Below, in pieces: positions 7,538 to 15,218 of a DNA stretch of 64,000 nucleotides (position 1 is the stretch's first letter; each line of letters begins with the position of its first letter). Source of the stretch: an uncultured Caulobacterales bacterium (GTDB taxonomy: Bacteria; Pseudomonadota; Alphaproteobacteria; Caulobacterales; Caulobacteraceae); contig CAILTK010000072.1 of NCBI GenBank assembly GCA_903837135.1, positions 1 through 64,000 on the forward strand, given 5' to 3'. The position numbers and the translations under genes are program-made. The notes under the pieces were generated by a model. The model searched no databases. It was not told where the DNA came from and saw only the letters and a program-made list of their open reading frames with translations.

Positions 7538-9217
7538 ATGGGGCGCTTTGTCTTCAAACTGCCGGACGTGGGCGAAGGCACCGCCGAGGCCGAGATCGTC
7601 GCCTGGCACGTCAAGGTCGGCGACCTGATCGCCGAGGACGCGCCGCTCGTGGACGTGATGACCGACAAGGCCACCGTGGAGATGACCTCGCCCGTGGCGG
7701 GCCGGGTGATCGAGACCCGCGGCGCGCCGGGCGACCTGGCCCCCGTCGGCGGCCCCATCGCCGTGTTCGAGGTCGAGGGCGCGGGGAATGCGGCCGCCGT
7801 CGCGCCGCCTCCTCAGTCGCTCCGCGACAGCTCCTCCAAAGGGGGAGCAGCGCCAGCTCCTCCCCCTCAGGGGGAGGAGGCGCGGAGCGCCGGAGGGGGG
7901 CCAGCCGCCGCCGGCCTCAAAGGTGATTACGCCTTCCGCCTCCCCGACGTCGGCGAAGGCACCGCCGAGGCCGAGATCGTCGCCTGGCACGTCAGGGTCG
8001 GCGACACGGTCGCCGAGGACGCGCCGCTGGTCGACGTGATGACCGACAAGGCGACGGTGGAGATGACCTCGCCGGTGGCCGGGACCATCGTCGCCATCCA
8101 CGGCGACGTGGGCGCCATGGCCGCGGTCGGCGGAGTGCTGGTGGAATTTTCAACGGGTCTCCCTTCCCCCGCGAGGGGGGAAGGGGCGGGGATGGGGGTG
8201 AACACGCCGCCATTGCAGCAGGAGGCGCAGGAGGCGGCGCCTCCCTCGCCCACCCTGGCGGCCGTGGCGCCCGTTCACCCCCCCTCCCCACCTCTCCCCC
8301 CTCGAGGGGGAGAGGCCATGCGCCCCAGCCGCGCCGAAGGCGAACGGCCGCTGGCCTCGCCCGCCGTGCGCCGTCGCGCCGAGGATCTCGGCGTGAAGTT
8401 GTCGTACGTGGCGGGAACCGGGCCCGCCGGGCGGATCACGCACGAGGATCTGGACGCTTTCCTGGCGTCCGGCGGCCCGCCGGCTCCCACGGCGGCGCCG
8501 ACCTCGGCCTACGCCCCGCGCGAGGGCGTGGACTCGGTGAAGGTGATCGGCATGCGCCGCGCCATCGCCCGGCAGATGCAGGAAGCCAAGCGCCGCATCC
8601 CCCACTTCGCCTATATCGAGGAAGTGGACATGACCGAGGTGGAGCGGCTGCGCGCCCATCTCAACGCCACCCACAAGGACCGGCCCAAGCTGACCGTCCT
8701 GCCGTTCATCATGCGGGCGCTGGTCAAGGTGCTGCCCGACTATCCGCAGATCAACGCCCGCTTCGACGACGAGGCCGGGATCGTGCACCGCTCGCGGCCG
8801 GTGCACTTCGGCATCGCCACCCAGACGCCGCAGGGGCTGATGGTGCCGGTGGTGCGCCATGCCGAGGCGCTCGACCTGTGGGGTTCGGCGGCGGCGGTGA
8901 CCCGGGCGGCGGACGTCGCCCGCTCGGGCAAGGGCTCCAAGGACGAGCTGTCCGGCTCGACCCTGACCATCACCTCGCTGGGACCGCTCGGCGGGATCGC
9001 CACCACCCCGGTGATCAACCACCCCGAGGTCGCCATCATCGGCCCGAACAAAATCGTCGACCGTCCGGTGGTGCAGAACGGCCAGGTGGTGGTGCGCAAG
9101 ATGATGAACCTGTCGTCCTCGTTCGATCACCGGGTGGTGGACGGCTTCGACGCCGCCGAATTCATCCAGCGCATCAAGGCCCTGCTCGAGAACCCGGCCG
9201 CCCTGTTCATCGATTGA
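7538..9217 (+). CDS. bkdB: Branched-chain 2-oxoacid dehydrogenase E2 (dihydrolipoamide acyltransferase) with two lipoyl domains and repeat-derived linkers
   Basis: Core acyltransferase of the complex, 559 residues. Domain order: lipoyl domain 1 (about 1-80, lipoyl-Lys K44 in D-K-A), linker, lipoyl domain 2 (about 128-205, K171), linker, E1/E3-binding domain (about 272-310), then the catalytic domain ending with S-F-D-H-R-V-V-D-G, whose His is catalytic. The first 55 residues of the two lipoyl domains are almost identical, pointing to a recent internal duplication. Most bacterial BCKDH E2 proteins have one lipoyl domain. Both linkers are the in-frame translation of genomic palindromic repeats (7806-7905 and 8157-8315), hence runs such as P-P-Q-S-L-R-D-S-S and L-P-S-P-A-R-G-E-G. 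It starts immediately after bkdA2, and E3 follows 11 bases later. Confidence 0.92.
   Translation: MGRFVFKLPDVGEGTAEAEIVAWHVKVGDLIAEDAPLVDVMTDKATVEMTSPVAGRVIETRGAPGDLAPVGGPIAVFEVEGAGNAAAVAPPPQSLRDSSSKGGAAPAPPPQGEEARSAGGGPAAAGLKGDYAFRLPDVGEGTAEAEIVAWHVRVGDTVAEDAPLVDVMTDKATVEMTSPVAGTIVAIHGDVGAMAAVGGVLVEFSTGLPSPARGEGAGMGVNTPPLQQEAQEAAPPSPTLAAVAPVHPPSPPLPPRGGEAMRPSRAEGERPLASPAVRRRAEDLGVKLSYVAGTGPAGRITHEDLDAFLASGGPPAPTAAPTSAYAPREGVDSVKVIGMRRAIARQMQEAKRRIPHFAYIEEVDMTEVERLRAHLNATHKDRPKLTVLPFIMRALVKVLPDYPQINARFDDEAGIVHRSRPVHFGIATQTPQGLMVPVVRHAEALDLWGSAAAVTRAADVARSGKGSKDELSGSTLTITSLGPLGGIATTPVINHPEVAIIGPNKIVDRPVVQNGQVVVRKMMNLSSSFDHRVVDGFDAAEFIQRIKALLENPAALFID
7806..7905. repeat. Palindromic repeat element, family B, in frame inside the E2 gene (linker 1)
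   Basis: Reversed, its first part reads GCTCCCCCTTTGG, GGAGCTGTC, GCGGAGCGACTGAGG. This nearly matches the intergenic element at 13219-13258 (GCTCCCCCTTTGG, GGAACTGTC, ACGAAGTGACTGAGG). The second part adds another hairpin (CTCCTCCCCCT with AGGGGGAGGAG). It encodes the stretch between the two lipoyl domains without breaking the frame. Confidence 0.8.
8157..8315. repeat. Palindromic repeat element, family A, copy 2, in frame inside the E2 gene (linker 2)
   Basis: The left end CTCCCTTCCCCCGCGAGGGG... ending GGGGGTG and the right end CACCCCCC... CTCTCCCCCCTCGAGGGGGAGAGG follow the same layout as the element at 6334-6468. It lies between lipoyl domain 2 and the subunit-binding domain and is translated as a Pro/Gly/Ala-rich linker. 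The middle part differs from copy 1 and has probably diverged under coding use. Confidence 0.75.
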
Positions 9218-9228
9218 TCCGTCCCAAG

Positions 9229-10626
9229 ATGCCCCAAACCATCACCACCAGACTCCTCATCCTCGGCGGCGGCCCCGGCGGCTATGTGGCGGGGATCCGC
9301 GCCGGCCAGCTCGGCATCGAGACCGTGCTGGTGGAGGGCGACCGGGTGGGCGGAACCTGCCTGATCCGCGGTTGCATCCCGTCCAAGGCGCTGATCCATG
9401 TGGCGTCCAAGTTCGACGGCATGGCGCACGCGGTCGGCGGCGCCGCCGACGGGATCGGCCTCTCGGCCACGCCGACCCTGGACATGGCGCGGACCGTCGC
9501 CTGGAAGGAGACGGTGGTCGACAAGCTGAACGGCGGGGTCGCGGCCCTGCTCAAGCGGCAGAAGGTCAGGGTCGTGAACGGCTGGGGCAAGTTCACCGAC
9601 GCCAAGACCTGCGTGGTCGAGACGGCCGACGGCGAGCTGACCATCAAGGCCGAAACCGTGCTCCTGGCCGCGGGCTCCGTTCCCGCCGCCCTGCCGCACA
9701 TTCCGTTCGGCGGCGACGTGATCTCGTCCACCGAGGCGCTGAGCCTGCCTGAGCTGCCCAAACGGCTGGTGGTGATCGGGGCCGGCTATATCGGCCTCGA
9801 GCTGGGTTCGGCCTTCCGCAAGTTCGGCTGCGAGGTCACCGTCGTCGAGGCCCTGGACCGCATCCTGCCGCTTTACGACGACGCCCTGACCAAGCCGGTG
9901 AAGGCCTGGCTGGAGAAGGCCGGCGTGACCCTCCACCTCGGGGCCAAGGCCATGGCGTTCGAGAACGGCGAACTCGTGGTCGAGAAGAACGGCGAGACCC
10001 TGCGGCTGCCCGCCGACAAGCTGCTGGTCACCGTCGGCCGGCGCCCGCGCACGCAGGGCTGGGGCCTCGAAGCCATGGGTCTCGACATGACCGGCCCGTT
10101 CGTCAAGGTGAACGCGCGGATGGAGACGGCCATGCGCGGCGTCTACGCCATCGGCGACCTGGTCGGCGAACCCATGCTCGAGCACAAGGCGGCGGCGCAG
10201 GCGCACGTGGCGGTGGAGAACATCGCCGGGCAGACCCGCGCCTTCGCCCCCAACGCCATCGCCGCGGTCTGCTTCACCGAGCCGGAGATCGTCTCCTGCG
10301 GCCTGTCGCCCGCCGAGGCCGAGGCCCTGGGGATCGAGGCGATCAGCGCCGTTTTCCCGTTCGCCGCCAACGGCCGGGCCCTGTCGATGGAAGCCGGCGA
10401 CGGCGGCGGCTTCACCCGGGTGGTGGCGCGCAAGTCCGACCACCGGGTGATCGGCCTGCAGGCGGTCGGCCACCATGTGTCGGAACTGGCCGGCGAGTTC
10501 TGCATGAGCGTCGAGATGGGCGCGGTGCTGGAGGATCTGGCCGGCACGATCCATGTCCACCCGACCCTGTCGGAGACGGTGCATGAGGCGGCCCTGCGCG
10601 CCCTTGGGCATCCGATTCATATCTAA
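9229..10626 (+). CDS. lpdV: Dihydrolipoamide dehydrogenase (E3), LpdV type
   Basis: FAD enzyme that re-oxidises the lipoyl groups of E2 and passes electrons to NAD+. The 465-residue product starts with the FAD-binding G-G-G-P-G-G-Y and carries the redox pair C44 and C49 in G-G-T-C-L-I-R-G-C-I-P-S-K. The NAD fold (G-A-G-Y-I-G-L-E) is near residue 184, and the C-terminal H-x-H-P-T-L-S-E contributes the active-site base. L-I-R replaces the more usual L-N-I or L-N-V between the cysteines. The A-L-I-H-V-A segment after the disulfide is typical of branched-chain-specific E3. ATG 9229 lies 11 bases after the E2 stop and the gene ends the operon. Confidence 0.92.
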   Translation: MPQTITTRLLILGGGPGGYVAGIRAGQLGIETVLVEGDRVGGTCLIRGCIPSKALIHVASKFDGMAHAVGGAADGIGLSATPTLDMARTVAWKETVVDKLNGGVAALLKRQKVRVVNGWGKFTDAKTCVVETADGELTIKAETVLLAAGSVPAALPHIPFGGDVISSTEALSLPELPKRLVVIGAGYIGLELGSAFRKFGCEVTVVEALDRILPLYDDALTKPVKAWLEKAGVTLHLGAKAMAFENGELVVEKNGETLRLPADKLLVTVGRRPRTQGWGLEAMGLDMTGPFVKVNARMETAMRGVYAIGDLVGEPMLEHKAAAQAHVAVENIAGQTRAFAPNAIAAVCFTEPEIVSCGLSPAEAEALGIEAISAVFPFAANGRALSMEAGDGGGFTRVVARKSDHRVIGLQAVGHHVSELAGEFCMSVEMGAVLEDLAGTIHVHPTLSETVHEAALRALGHPIHI

Positions 10627-10761
10627 CGCGAGCCTGACGCCCGGCCACGCTTGCTTCGGGCGTGGCGCCCTTGCATCTAACCGTGATCAAGTAACGGTAG
10701 ACGCGACCGCCCCTTTGCACCGGCGAAACGAATGGTCGATAGAGCCCGTGGGGGATTTTGG

Positions 10762-12243
10762 ATGTCGCGGCGCTCTCACATTGCAGGCTGGATCACGGCC
10801 GCGGCCGTGATGGGACTGACGGCCGGCGCGCAGGCGAGCCAGCCGAACGTCCCGTCGAACACCACCGGCCCCGCCGCGCTCTATCCGTCGCCGGCGGTCC
10901 CCCCACAGCCGTTGCGGCGCGACCAGGTGTCGGTGATCCTCGCCACCCTGAAGGAGGCCGAGACGCACGGCTTCCGCGCCGGCGAGTTCTACCCGGCCGA
11001 CCTCGAGGCCGAGGTCTATGCGGCCGACCCTACCTTCCGCGCCCAGGGCGACGCCCTGCTGCGCAGCATGATCGTCCGCTATGCGCGCGCCCAGCACGGC
11101 CTGCGCATCACCAACTGGCCGAAGAACTGGGCGATGAAGCCGCCGCCCTACGACGCGGAGACCGAGTTCAATCTGGCGGTCCAGCAGGACCGGGTCTCGC
11201 AGTGGATCGACAGCCTGCCTCCGCCGTTCGACCGCTACCGGCTGCTTCGCGGCGCCCTGGCCCGCTACAAGACGATCGTCGCCGCCGGCGGCTGGCCGAC
11301 CGTCGACGGGGGACCGGCGCTGAAGGTCGGTTCGGATGGACCGCGGGTCGTGGCCCTGCGCCAGCGGCTGATGGCCGAGGAGCCGACACTGAACCTCGAC
11401 ACCACGAGCGAACAGTTCGACGACGCGCTCGGCGAGGCGGTGAAATTCTACCAGCGCCGCAACGGCTTCGACGCCACCGGCAAGGTCGATACCCTGACGC
11501 TTGAGGCGCTGAACGTCGCCGCCCAGAGCCGGGTGTTGCAGATCATCGCCAATATGGAGCGCTGGCGCTGGGAGCCGCGCCTTTGGCCGGCCACGCGGAT
11601 CGAGGTGAACATCGCCGCCGCGGAGATGACCCTGTTCGAAGACAACGCGCTGACGCTGGAGATGCGCGCCGCCCCGGGCCGTCCGAACGACCAGACCCCG
11701 CTTCTGGCGTCGCAGATCGATTCGGTGGTGCTGAACCCGCCGTGGAACGTGCCCTCGTCCATCGCCGAGAAGGAATACTACCCCAAGGAGGCCGCCCATC
11801 CCGGCTATCTGGCGGCGCACGGCTTCCGTTTCATCGACACGCCCGACGGCGGGCGCCGGCTGCAGCAGAAGTCGGGCGCGAAATCGGCGCTCGGCCAGAT
11901 CAAGTTCGATTTTCCCAACGCCTTCGCCGTCTACCTGCACGATACGCCGTCGCACAAGGCGTTCAGCCAGGACTCCCGCAACGTCAGCCATGGCTGCGTG
12001 CGGCTGGAGCATCCGTTCGACCTGGCCAACAAGCTGTTCGCCGGTGACGAGACCTGGACGCCTGAGCGGATCCAGGATGCGGTGCAGGACGGCAAGACCC
12101 AGCGCGTCCAGCTTACCCGGCCGACGCCGGTGTTCCTGATGTACTGGACCGTCTATCCCGACGTTAAGGGTCGGATGGACTTCCGCAACGACGTCTATGA
12201 CTGGGACAGCCAGTTGCTGGGACTGATCGCCGCATCACGGTAA
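10762..12243 (+). CDS. YcbB-type L,D-transpeptidase with peptidoglycan-binding domain
   Basis: Makes 3-3 cross-links in, or attaches proteins to, peptidoglycan in the periplasm. The 493-residue protein has a signal peptide (about 1-25), a YcbB-like N-terminal scaffold, a peptidoglycan-binding module (about 190-255) and the YkuD catalytic domain. The active-site motif H-D-T-P-S-H ... S-H-G-C-V-R-L is complete, with nucleophile C412. The A-M-K-P-P-P-Y-D style N-terminal half resembles alphaproteobacterial YcbB proteins. ATG 10762, behind GGGGGAT and followed by the signal peptide, is preferred over ATG 10732. A YcbK-type peptidase follows on the same strand, a pairing also found in Enterobacteria. 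Confidence 0.9.
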   Translation: MSRRSHIAGWITAAAVMGLTAGAQASQPNVPSNTTGPAALYPSPAVPPQPLRRDQVSVILATLKEAETHGFRAGEFYPADLEAEVYAADPTFRAQGDALLRSMIVRYARAQHGLRITNWPKNWAMKPPPYDAETEFNLAVQQDRVSQWIDSLPPPFDRYRLLRGALARYKTIVAAGGWPTVDGGPALKVGSDGPRVVALRQRLMAEEPTLNLDTTSEQFDDALGEAVKFYQRRNGFDATGKVDTLTLEALNVAAQSRVLQIIANMERWRWEPRLWPATRIEVNIAAAEMTLFEDNALTLEMRAAPGRPNDQTPLLASQIDSVVLNPPWNVPSSIAEKEYYPKEAAHPGYLAAHGFRFIDTPDGGRRLQQKSGAKSALGQIKFDFPNAFAVYLHDTPSHKAFSQDSRNVSHGCVRLEHPFDLANKLFAGDETWTPERIQDAVQDGKTQRVQLTRPTPVFLMYWTVYPDVKGRMDFRNDVYDWDSQLLGLIAASR

Positions 12244-12346
12244 ACGGTCGACCGGCGCGCGAGAGGGGCGACGGGGCCAGCCGCCTTGAATCTGCAAGGA
12301 AAACCGGCAGCTTGGCCGCATCAAAAAGCGGCGCCATGACATATGT

Positions 12347-12367
12347 CGTTCACGCACTTCGTGAACG
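12347..12367. repeat. Hairpin between the L,D-transpeptidase and YcbK-like genes
   Basis: CGTTCACG and CGTGAACG form a perfect 8-bp stem around CACTT, about 100 bases after the transpeptidase stop. The bases that follow (CGCATGGGGTTTT) include a short T-run, so it may terminate or attenuate transcription into the next gene. The rest of this 231-base gap shows nothing I recognise. Confidence 0.5.
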
Positions 12368-12474
12368 CGCATGGGGTTTTCAGGCCGGTCCGTTTTTGCG
12401 AAGTGTGGGTTGTCGGTAACAGTCGGGGAACATCTCGACGCGCATAGATGGCGCTTCGAGGTTCAGAATTGCCC

Positions 12475-13215
12475 ATGGAAATTTCGCGGCGGCGTCTCTT
12501 CACAGCCTCCCTCGCCACGGCCGTATGCACGTCCGTGGGGACCGAAGCGCTGGCGAAAACCGCGCATCACGCGCGTCACGCAGTCTCCAAACACGCGAGC
12601 GCGCATTTGGTTCACGGCCACGCTTCGCATGCGGCTCACCTGGCCAAGCTTCACGGTCACGCCCATCACACGACCCTGGCTAAGCAGGTCACGCGCCGCG
12701 GCGTCGCCAAGCCCTATCTGGCGCGGGACTTCGCCACCGGCGGCCCGGAGGCGCCGGTGCGCAAGATCGCCCTGCACAACCTGCACACCGATGAGCGGCT
12801 CGAGACCGTCTATTTCGAAGACGGCCGCTATATCCCCGAAGCCATGCACGACCTGAAGCGCGTGCTGCGCGACTTCCGCAACGGCGAGCAGCACGAGATC
12901 GAATCCAGCCTGATCGACCTTCTGGACACCGTGCGCGCCCGCACCGGCACGCGCCAGCCGTTCCAGGTGATCTCCGGTTACCGCTCGCCCACCACCAACG
13001 CCATGCTGCACGAGGAGCACGAACACTCGGGCGTCGCCGTGCACAGCCTGCACATGCAGGGTGAAGCCATGGACATCCGCCTGGCGGATGTGGCGCTCGA
13101 CCATCTGCGCAACGCCGCCTTCAGCCTGCAGCGGGGCGGCGTCGGCTATTATCCCGCCTCCGACTTCGTCCACGTGGACGTCGGCGCCGTGCGGCACTGG
13201 GGGTTCGCGGCCTAA
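12475..13215 (+). CDS. YcbK-type M15 murein endopeptidase (DUF882) with Tat signal and His-rich segment
   Basis: Predicted zinc D-alanyl endopeptidase that cuts peptidoglycan cross-links. The 246-residue protein starts M-E-I-S-R-R-R-L-F, a twin-arginine signal. A His-rich stretch at about residues 33-70 holds more than a dozen histidines in H-A, H-H and H-x-x-H spacing. The M15A/DUF882 domain fills the C-terminal half, with H-S-L-H-M-Q-G-E-A-M-D-I near residue 190 and H-V-D-V-G near 230 supplying the zinc ligands. I prefer ATG 12475 because it begins at the Tat signal; ATG 12448 would add nine residues. The neighbouring L,D-transpeptidase suggests they act on the same murein. Confidence 0.87.
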   Translation: MEISRRRLFTASLATAVCTSVGTEALAKTAHHARHAVSKHASAHLVHGHASHAAHLAKLHGHAHHTTLAKQVTRRGVAKPYLARDFATGGPEAPVRKIALHNLHTDERLETVYFEDGRYIPEAMHDLKRVLRDFRNGEQHEIESSLIDLLDTVRARTGTRQPFQVISGYRSPTTNAMLHEEHEHSGVAVHSLHMQGEAMDIRLADVALDHLRNAAFSLQRGGVGYYPASDFVHVDVGAVRHWGFAA

Positions 13216-13218
13216 GGT

Positions 13219-13370
13219 GCTCCCCCTTTGGGGGAACTGTCACGAAGTGACTGAGGGGCAGCGCCGACATCGGCCGCTTTCCGCAGCGCCCACCCAACTG
13301 CGTCGAGATAGAGCGGCGGCGGCGCTGGCCCCCTTCGTCCGCTTCGCGGCCACTTCCCCCACAGGGGAAA
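13219..13370. repeat. Palindromic repeat element, family B, intergenic copy
   Basis: Begins CTCCCCCTTTGGGGGA (a hairpin), then CTGTCACGAAGTGAC (a second small hairpin), CTGAGGGG, and ends in CTTCCCCCACAGGGGAAAG. It fills the whole space between two convergent genes (YcbK-like and the racemase) and may act as a two-way terminator. A relative of its left end lies inside the E2 gene at 7806-7905. Confidence 0.8.
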
Positions 13371-13374
13371 GACC

Positions 13375-14088
13375 TTAAGCAGCCGGCAACGCTTCGCCAT
13401 CCCGCGCGTAGGCCAGGGTCCGTTCGACCAGCACCGCCATGGTGTCGAGCAGGGGCTTGGCGATGTCGGGCTGGGCCAGCACCAGCGGAACCTCGGTGCA
13501 GCCGGCGATCACCAGCTCGGCCCCCGCGGCGATCAGCAGATCCGCCAGAGCCCGCATCTCCGCCCGCGCGGCGTCGGACAGGTCGCCGCGCTTGATCTCG
13601 TAAAGCAGGGTCATGAACCTCTGCAGCCCCTCGGCGTCGAGGGTCAGCGTCTCCACCTCATTCTTGGCCAGGGCGTCCTGATAGAGGCGTGCGTCGAGAC
13701 AGCCGGACGCCGCCAGCAGGCCGGCCCGCTTCACCTGCGGATGGCGCGCCTTGAGCATGGCGGCGGTCTCGGCGATCAGGCTGACGAAGGGGACGGTCAG
13801 GGCGGCGCGGATCTCGCCCTCGTAGGCGTGGGCGGTGTTGCAGGCCATGACCACGAAGTCGGCGCCCGAGCGTTCGAGCCCGCGCGCCATCTGCGCCAGC
13901 ACCGGTCCCGGCTGCGGTCCGTCCGGCTGCAGATGGTTGCGGTCGGGCACATGCGGGTTGCAGTCGACCAGCAGGCGCAGATTGTCCTGCTCGGTCGGCG
14001 CCTTGGTGGCCTTCAGCAGCCGGTCCATGAAGTCGACCGTGGCGGCCGGGCCCATGCCGCCGATCACGCCCACCGTCTTCAGGCTCAT
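13375..14088 (-). CDS. Aspartate/glutamate racemase family protein
   Basis: Cofactor-independent two-cysteine racemase; 237 residues. Both catalytic cysteines are seen, C83 in M-A-C-N-T-A-H and C197 in A-G-C-T-E-V-P, along with the N-terminal G-V-I-G-G-M-G-P phosphate-loop-like motif. This is the aspartate racemase (RacD/YgeA) subfamily rather than MurI. The ATG at 14088 overlaps the stop of the upstream PLP-dependent lyase gene as ATGA, so the two are co-translated and probably act on one amino acid. Given that neighbour, the substrate could be cysteine or cysteate rather than aspartate, which is inference. The gene ends against a family B repeat. Confidence 0.85.
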   Translation of the reverse strand: MSLKTVGVIGGMGPAATVDFMDRLLKATKAPTEQDNLRLLVDCNPHVPDRNHLQPDGPQPGPVLAQMARGLERSGADFVVMACNTAHAYEGEIRAALTVPFVSLIAETAAMLKARHPQVKRAGLLAASGCLDARLYQDALAKNEVETLTLDAEGLQRFMTLLYEIKRGDLSDAARAEMRALADLLIAAGAELVIAGCTEVPLVLAQPDIAKPLLDTMAVLVERTLAYARDGEALPAA

Positions 14089-15080
14089 GACTGCAGCACC
14101 GACTGGTAGGCGTAGAGGCCGGGCGAGCCGCCGGTGTGCAGGAACACGATCCGCTGGCCCTTCTTGAAATGGCCGCGCCGAACCAGGCCGATCAGGCCGG
14201 CCATGGCCTTGCCGGTGTAGACCGGATCCAGCAGCACGCCCTCGAGCGAGGCCACCAGGCGCACCGCCTCGACCATGTCGTCGGTCGGGATCGAATAGCC
14301 GGGGCCGACCCATTCATCGAGGGCGACCACGCTCTCGCGCGGCACGGCGGGCAGACCGAGCAGCTCCGCCGTCGCCTGGGCCAGACCGTGGACATTGCCC
14401 TCCTGCTCGGCGCGCGGGCGACGGACGTTGATCCCGGTTACCGGCAGATGGGCGTGGGTACCGAGCAGGCCGACCAGGAAGCCGGCGTGGGTTCCGGCCG
14501 AACCCGAGGCGCAGACCGCCTGGTCGAAGGCGACGCCCTGGTCGAAGCTCTGGGCCATCAGCTCCTCGGCGCAGGCCACGTAGCCGAGCGCGCCCAGGGG
14601 GTTGGAGCCGCCGCCGGGGATGACGTAGGCCTTGCGGCCCTCTCTCGCGACCTCGCCGGCCACGCGCTGCATCTCGTGCGCGAGGTCGGTCCCGGCCTTG
14701 ACCGGGCTGAGGCTTTCGACGCCCAAGAGATCGAACAGGAAGTTGTTGCCCGAGGCCTTGGGGTCGTAGGTGCCCGGCACGCGCTCCTCGATCACCAGGC
14801 GGCATTTCAGCCCTTCCTTGACCGCCGCGGCCAGGGTGAGCCGGCAGTGGTTGGACTGGGGCGCGCCGACGGTGACCAGGGTGTCGGCGCCCTGGGCCAG
14901 GGCGTCGGCGACCAGGAACTCGAGCTTGCGGGTCTTGTTGCCGCCGCCGGTCAGGCCGGTCAGGTCGTCGCGCTTGATCCAGATCTCGGGTCCGCCGAGG
15001 TGTTTCGACAGGTGCGTCAGCGGCTCCAGCGGCGTGGGGTGCGGCGTGTAACGGCGACGGGGAAAGCGGGCGAGGTTCAT
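14085..15080 (-). CDS. PLP-dependent D-cysteine desulfhydrase / L-cysteate sulfo-lyase family protein
   Basis: Fold-type II PLP enzyme of the ACC deaminase/DcyD group, 331 residues. The PLP lysine is K49 in G-G-G-N-K-T-R-K-L-E-F, followed by the Q-S-N-H motif near residue 75, the P-G-G-G-S-N phosphate-binding loop and G-S-A-G-T-H. Known relatives release ammonia and pyruvate with sulfide (from D-cysteine) or sulfite (from L-cysteate). The sequence here does not decide between them. It is cotranscribed with a racemase downstream with a 4-base overlap, which could supply the required enantiomer. It diverges from the alcohol dehydrogenase gene across a 138-base gap. Confidence 0.85.
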   Translation of the reverse strand: MNLARFPRRRYTPHPTPLEPLTHLSKHLGGPEIWIKRDDLTGLTGGGNKTRKLEFLVADALAQGADTLVTVGAPQSNHCRLTLAAAVKEGLKCRLVIEERVPGTYDPKASGNNFLFDLLGVESLSPVKAGTDLAHEMQRVAGEVAREGRKAYVIPGGGSNPLGALGYVACAEELMAQSFDQGVAFDQAVCASGSAGTHAGFLVGLLGTHAHLPVTGINVRRPRAEQEGNVHGLAQATAELLGLPAVPRESVVALDEWVGPGYSIPTDDMVEAVRLVASLEGVLLDPVYTGKAMAGLIGLVRRGHFKKGQRIVFLHTGGSPGLYAYQSVLQS

Positions 15081-15218
15081 GGCCGAGCCTGTAGCGCGAG
15101 GCGCGGGACGGGGGAAGCGTCGCCGCCATCAAACCGGCGACCCGCCCCTTGCGCCGCGCCGCTCGGCGTGATGTTGAACACGGCAAGAAGGACATACCGA
15201 AGCTTCGAGGAGCGCCCG

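Noticed and set aside
5035-10626. Pyruvate dehydrogenase complex
   Set aside because: The E1 alpha N-terminal extension, the separate E1 beta with V-F-R-A-T-E-G-L and the LpdV-like E3 fit branched-chain 2-oxoacid dehydrogenase better.
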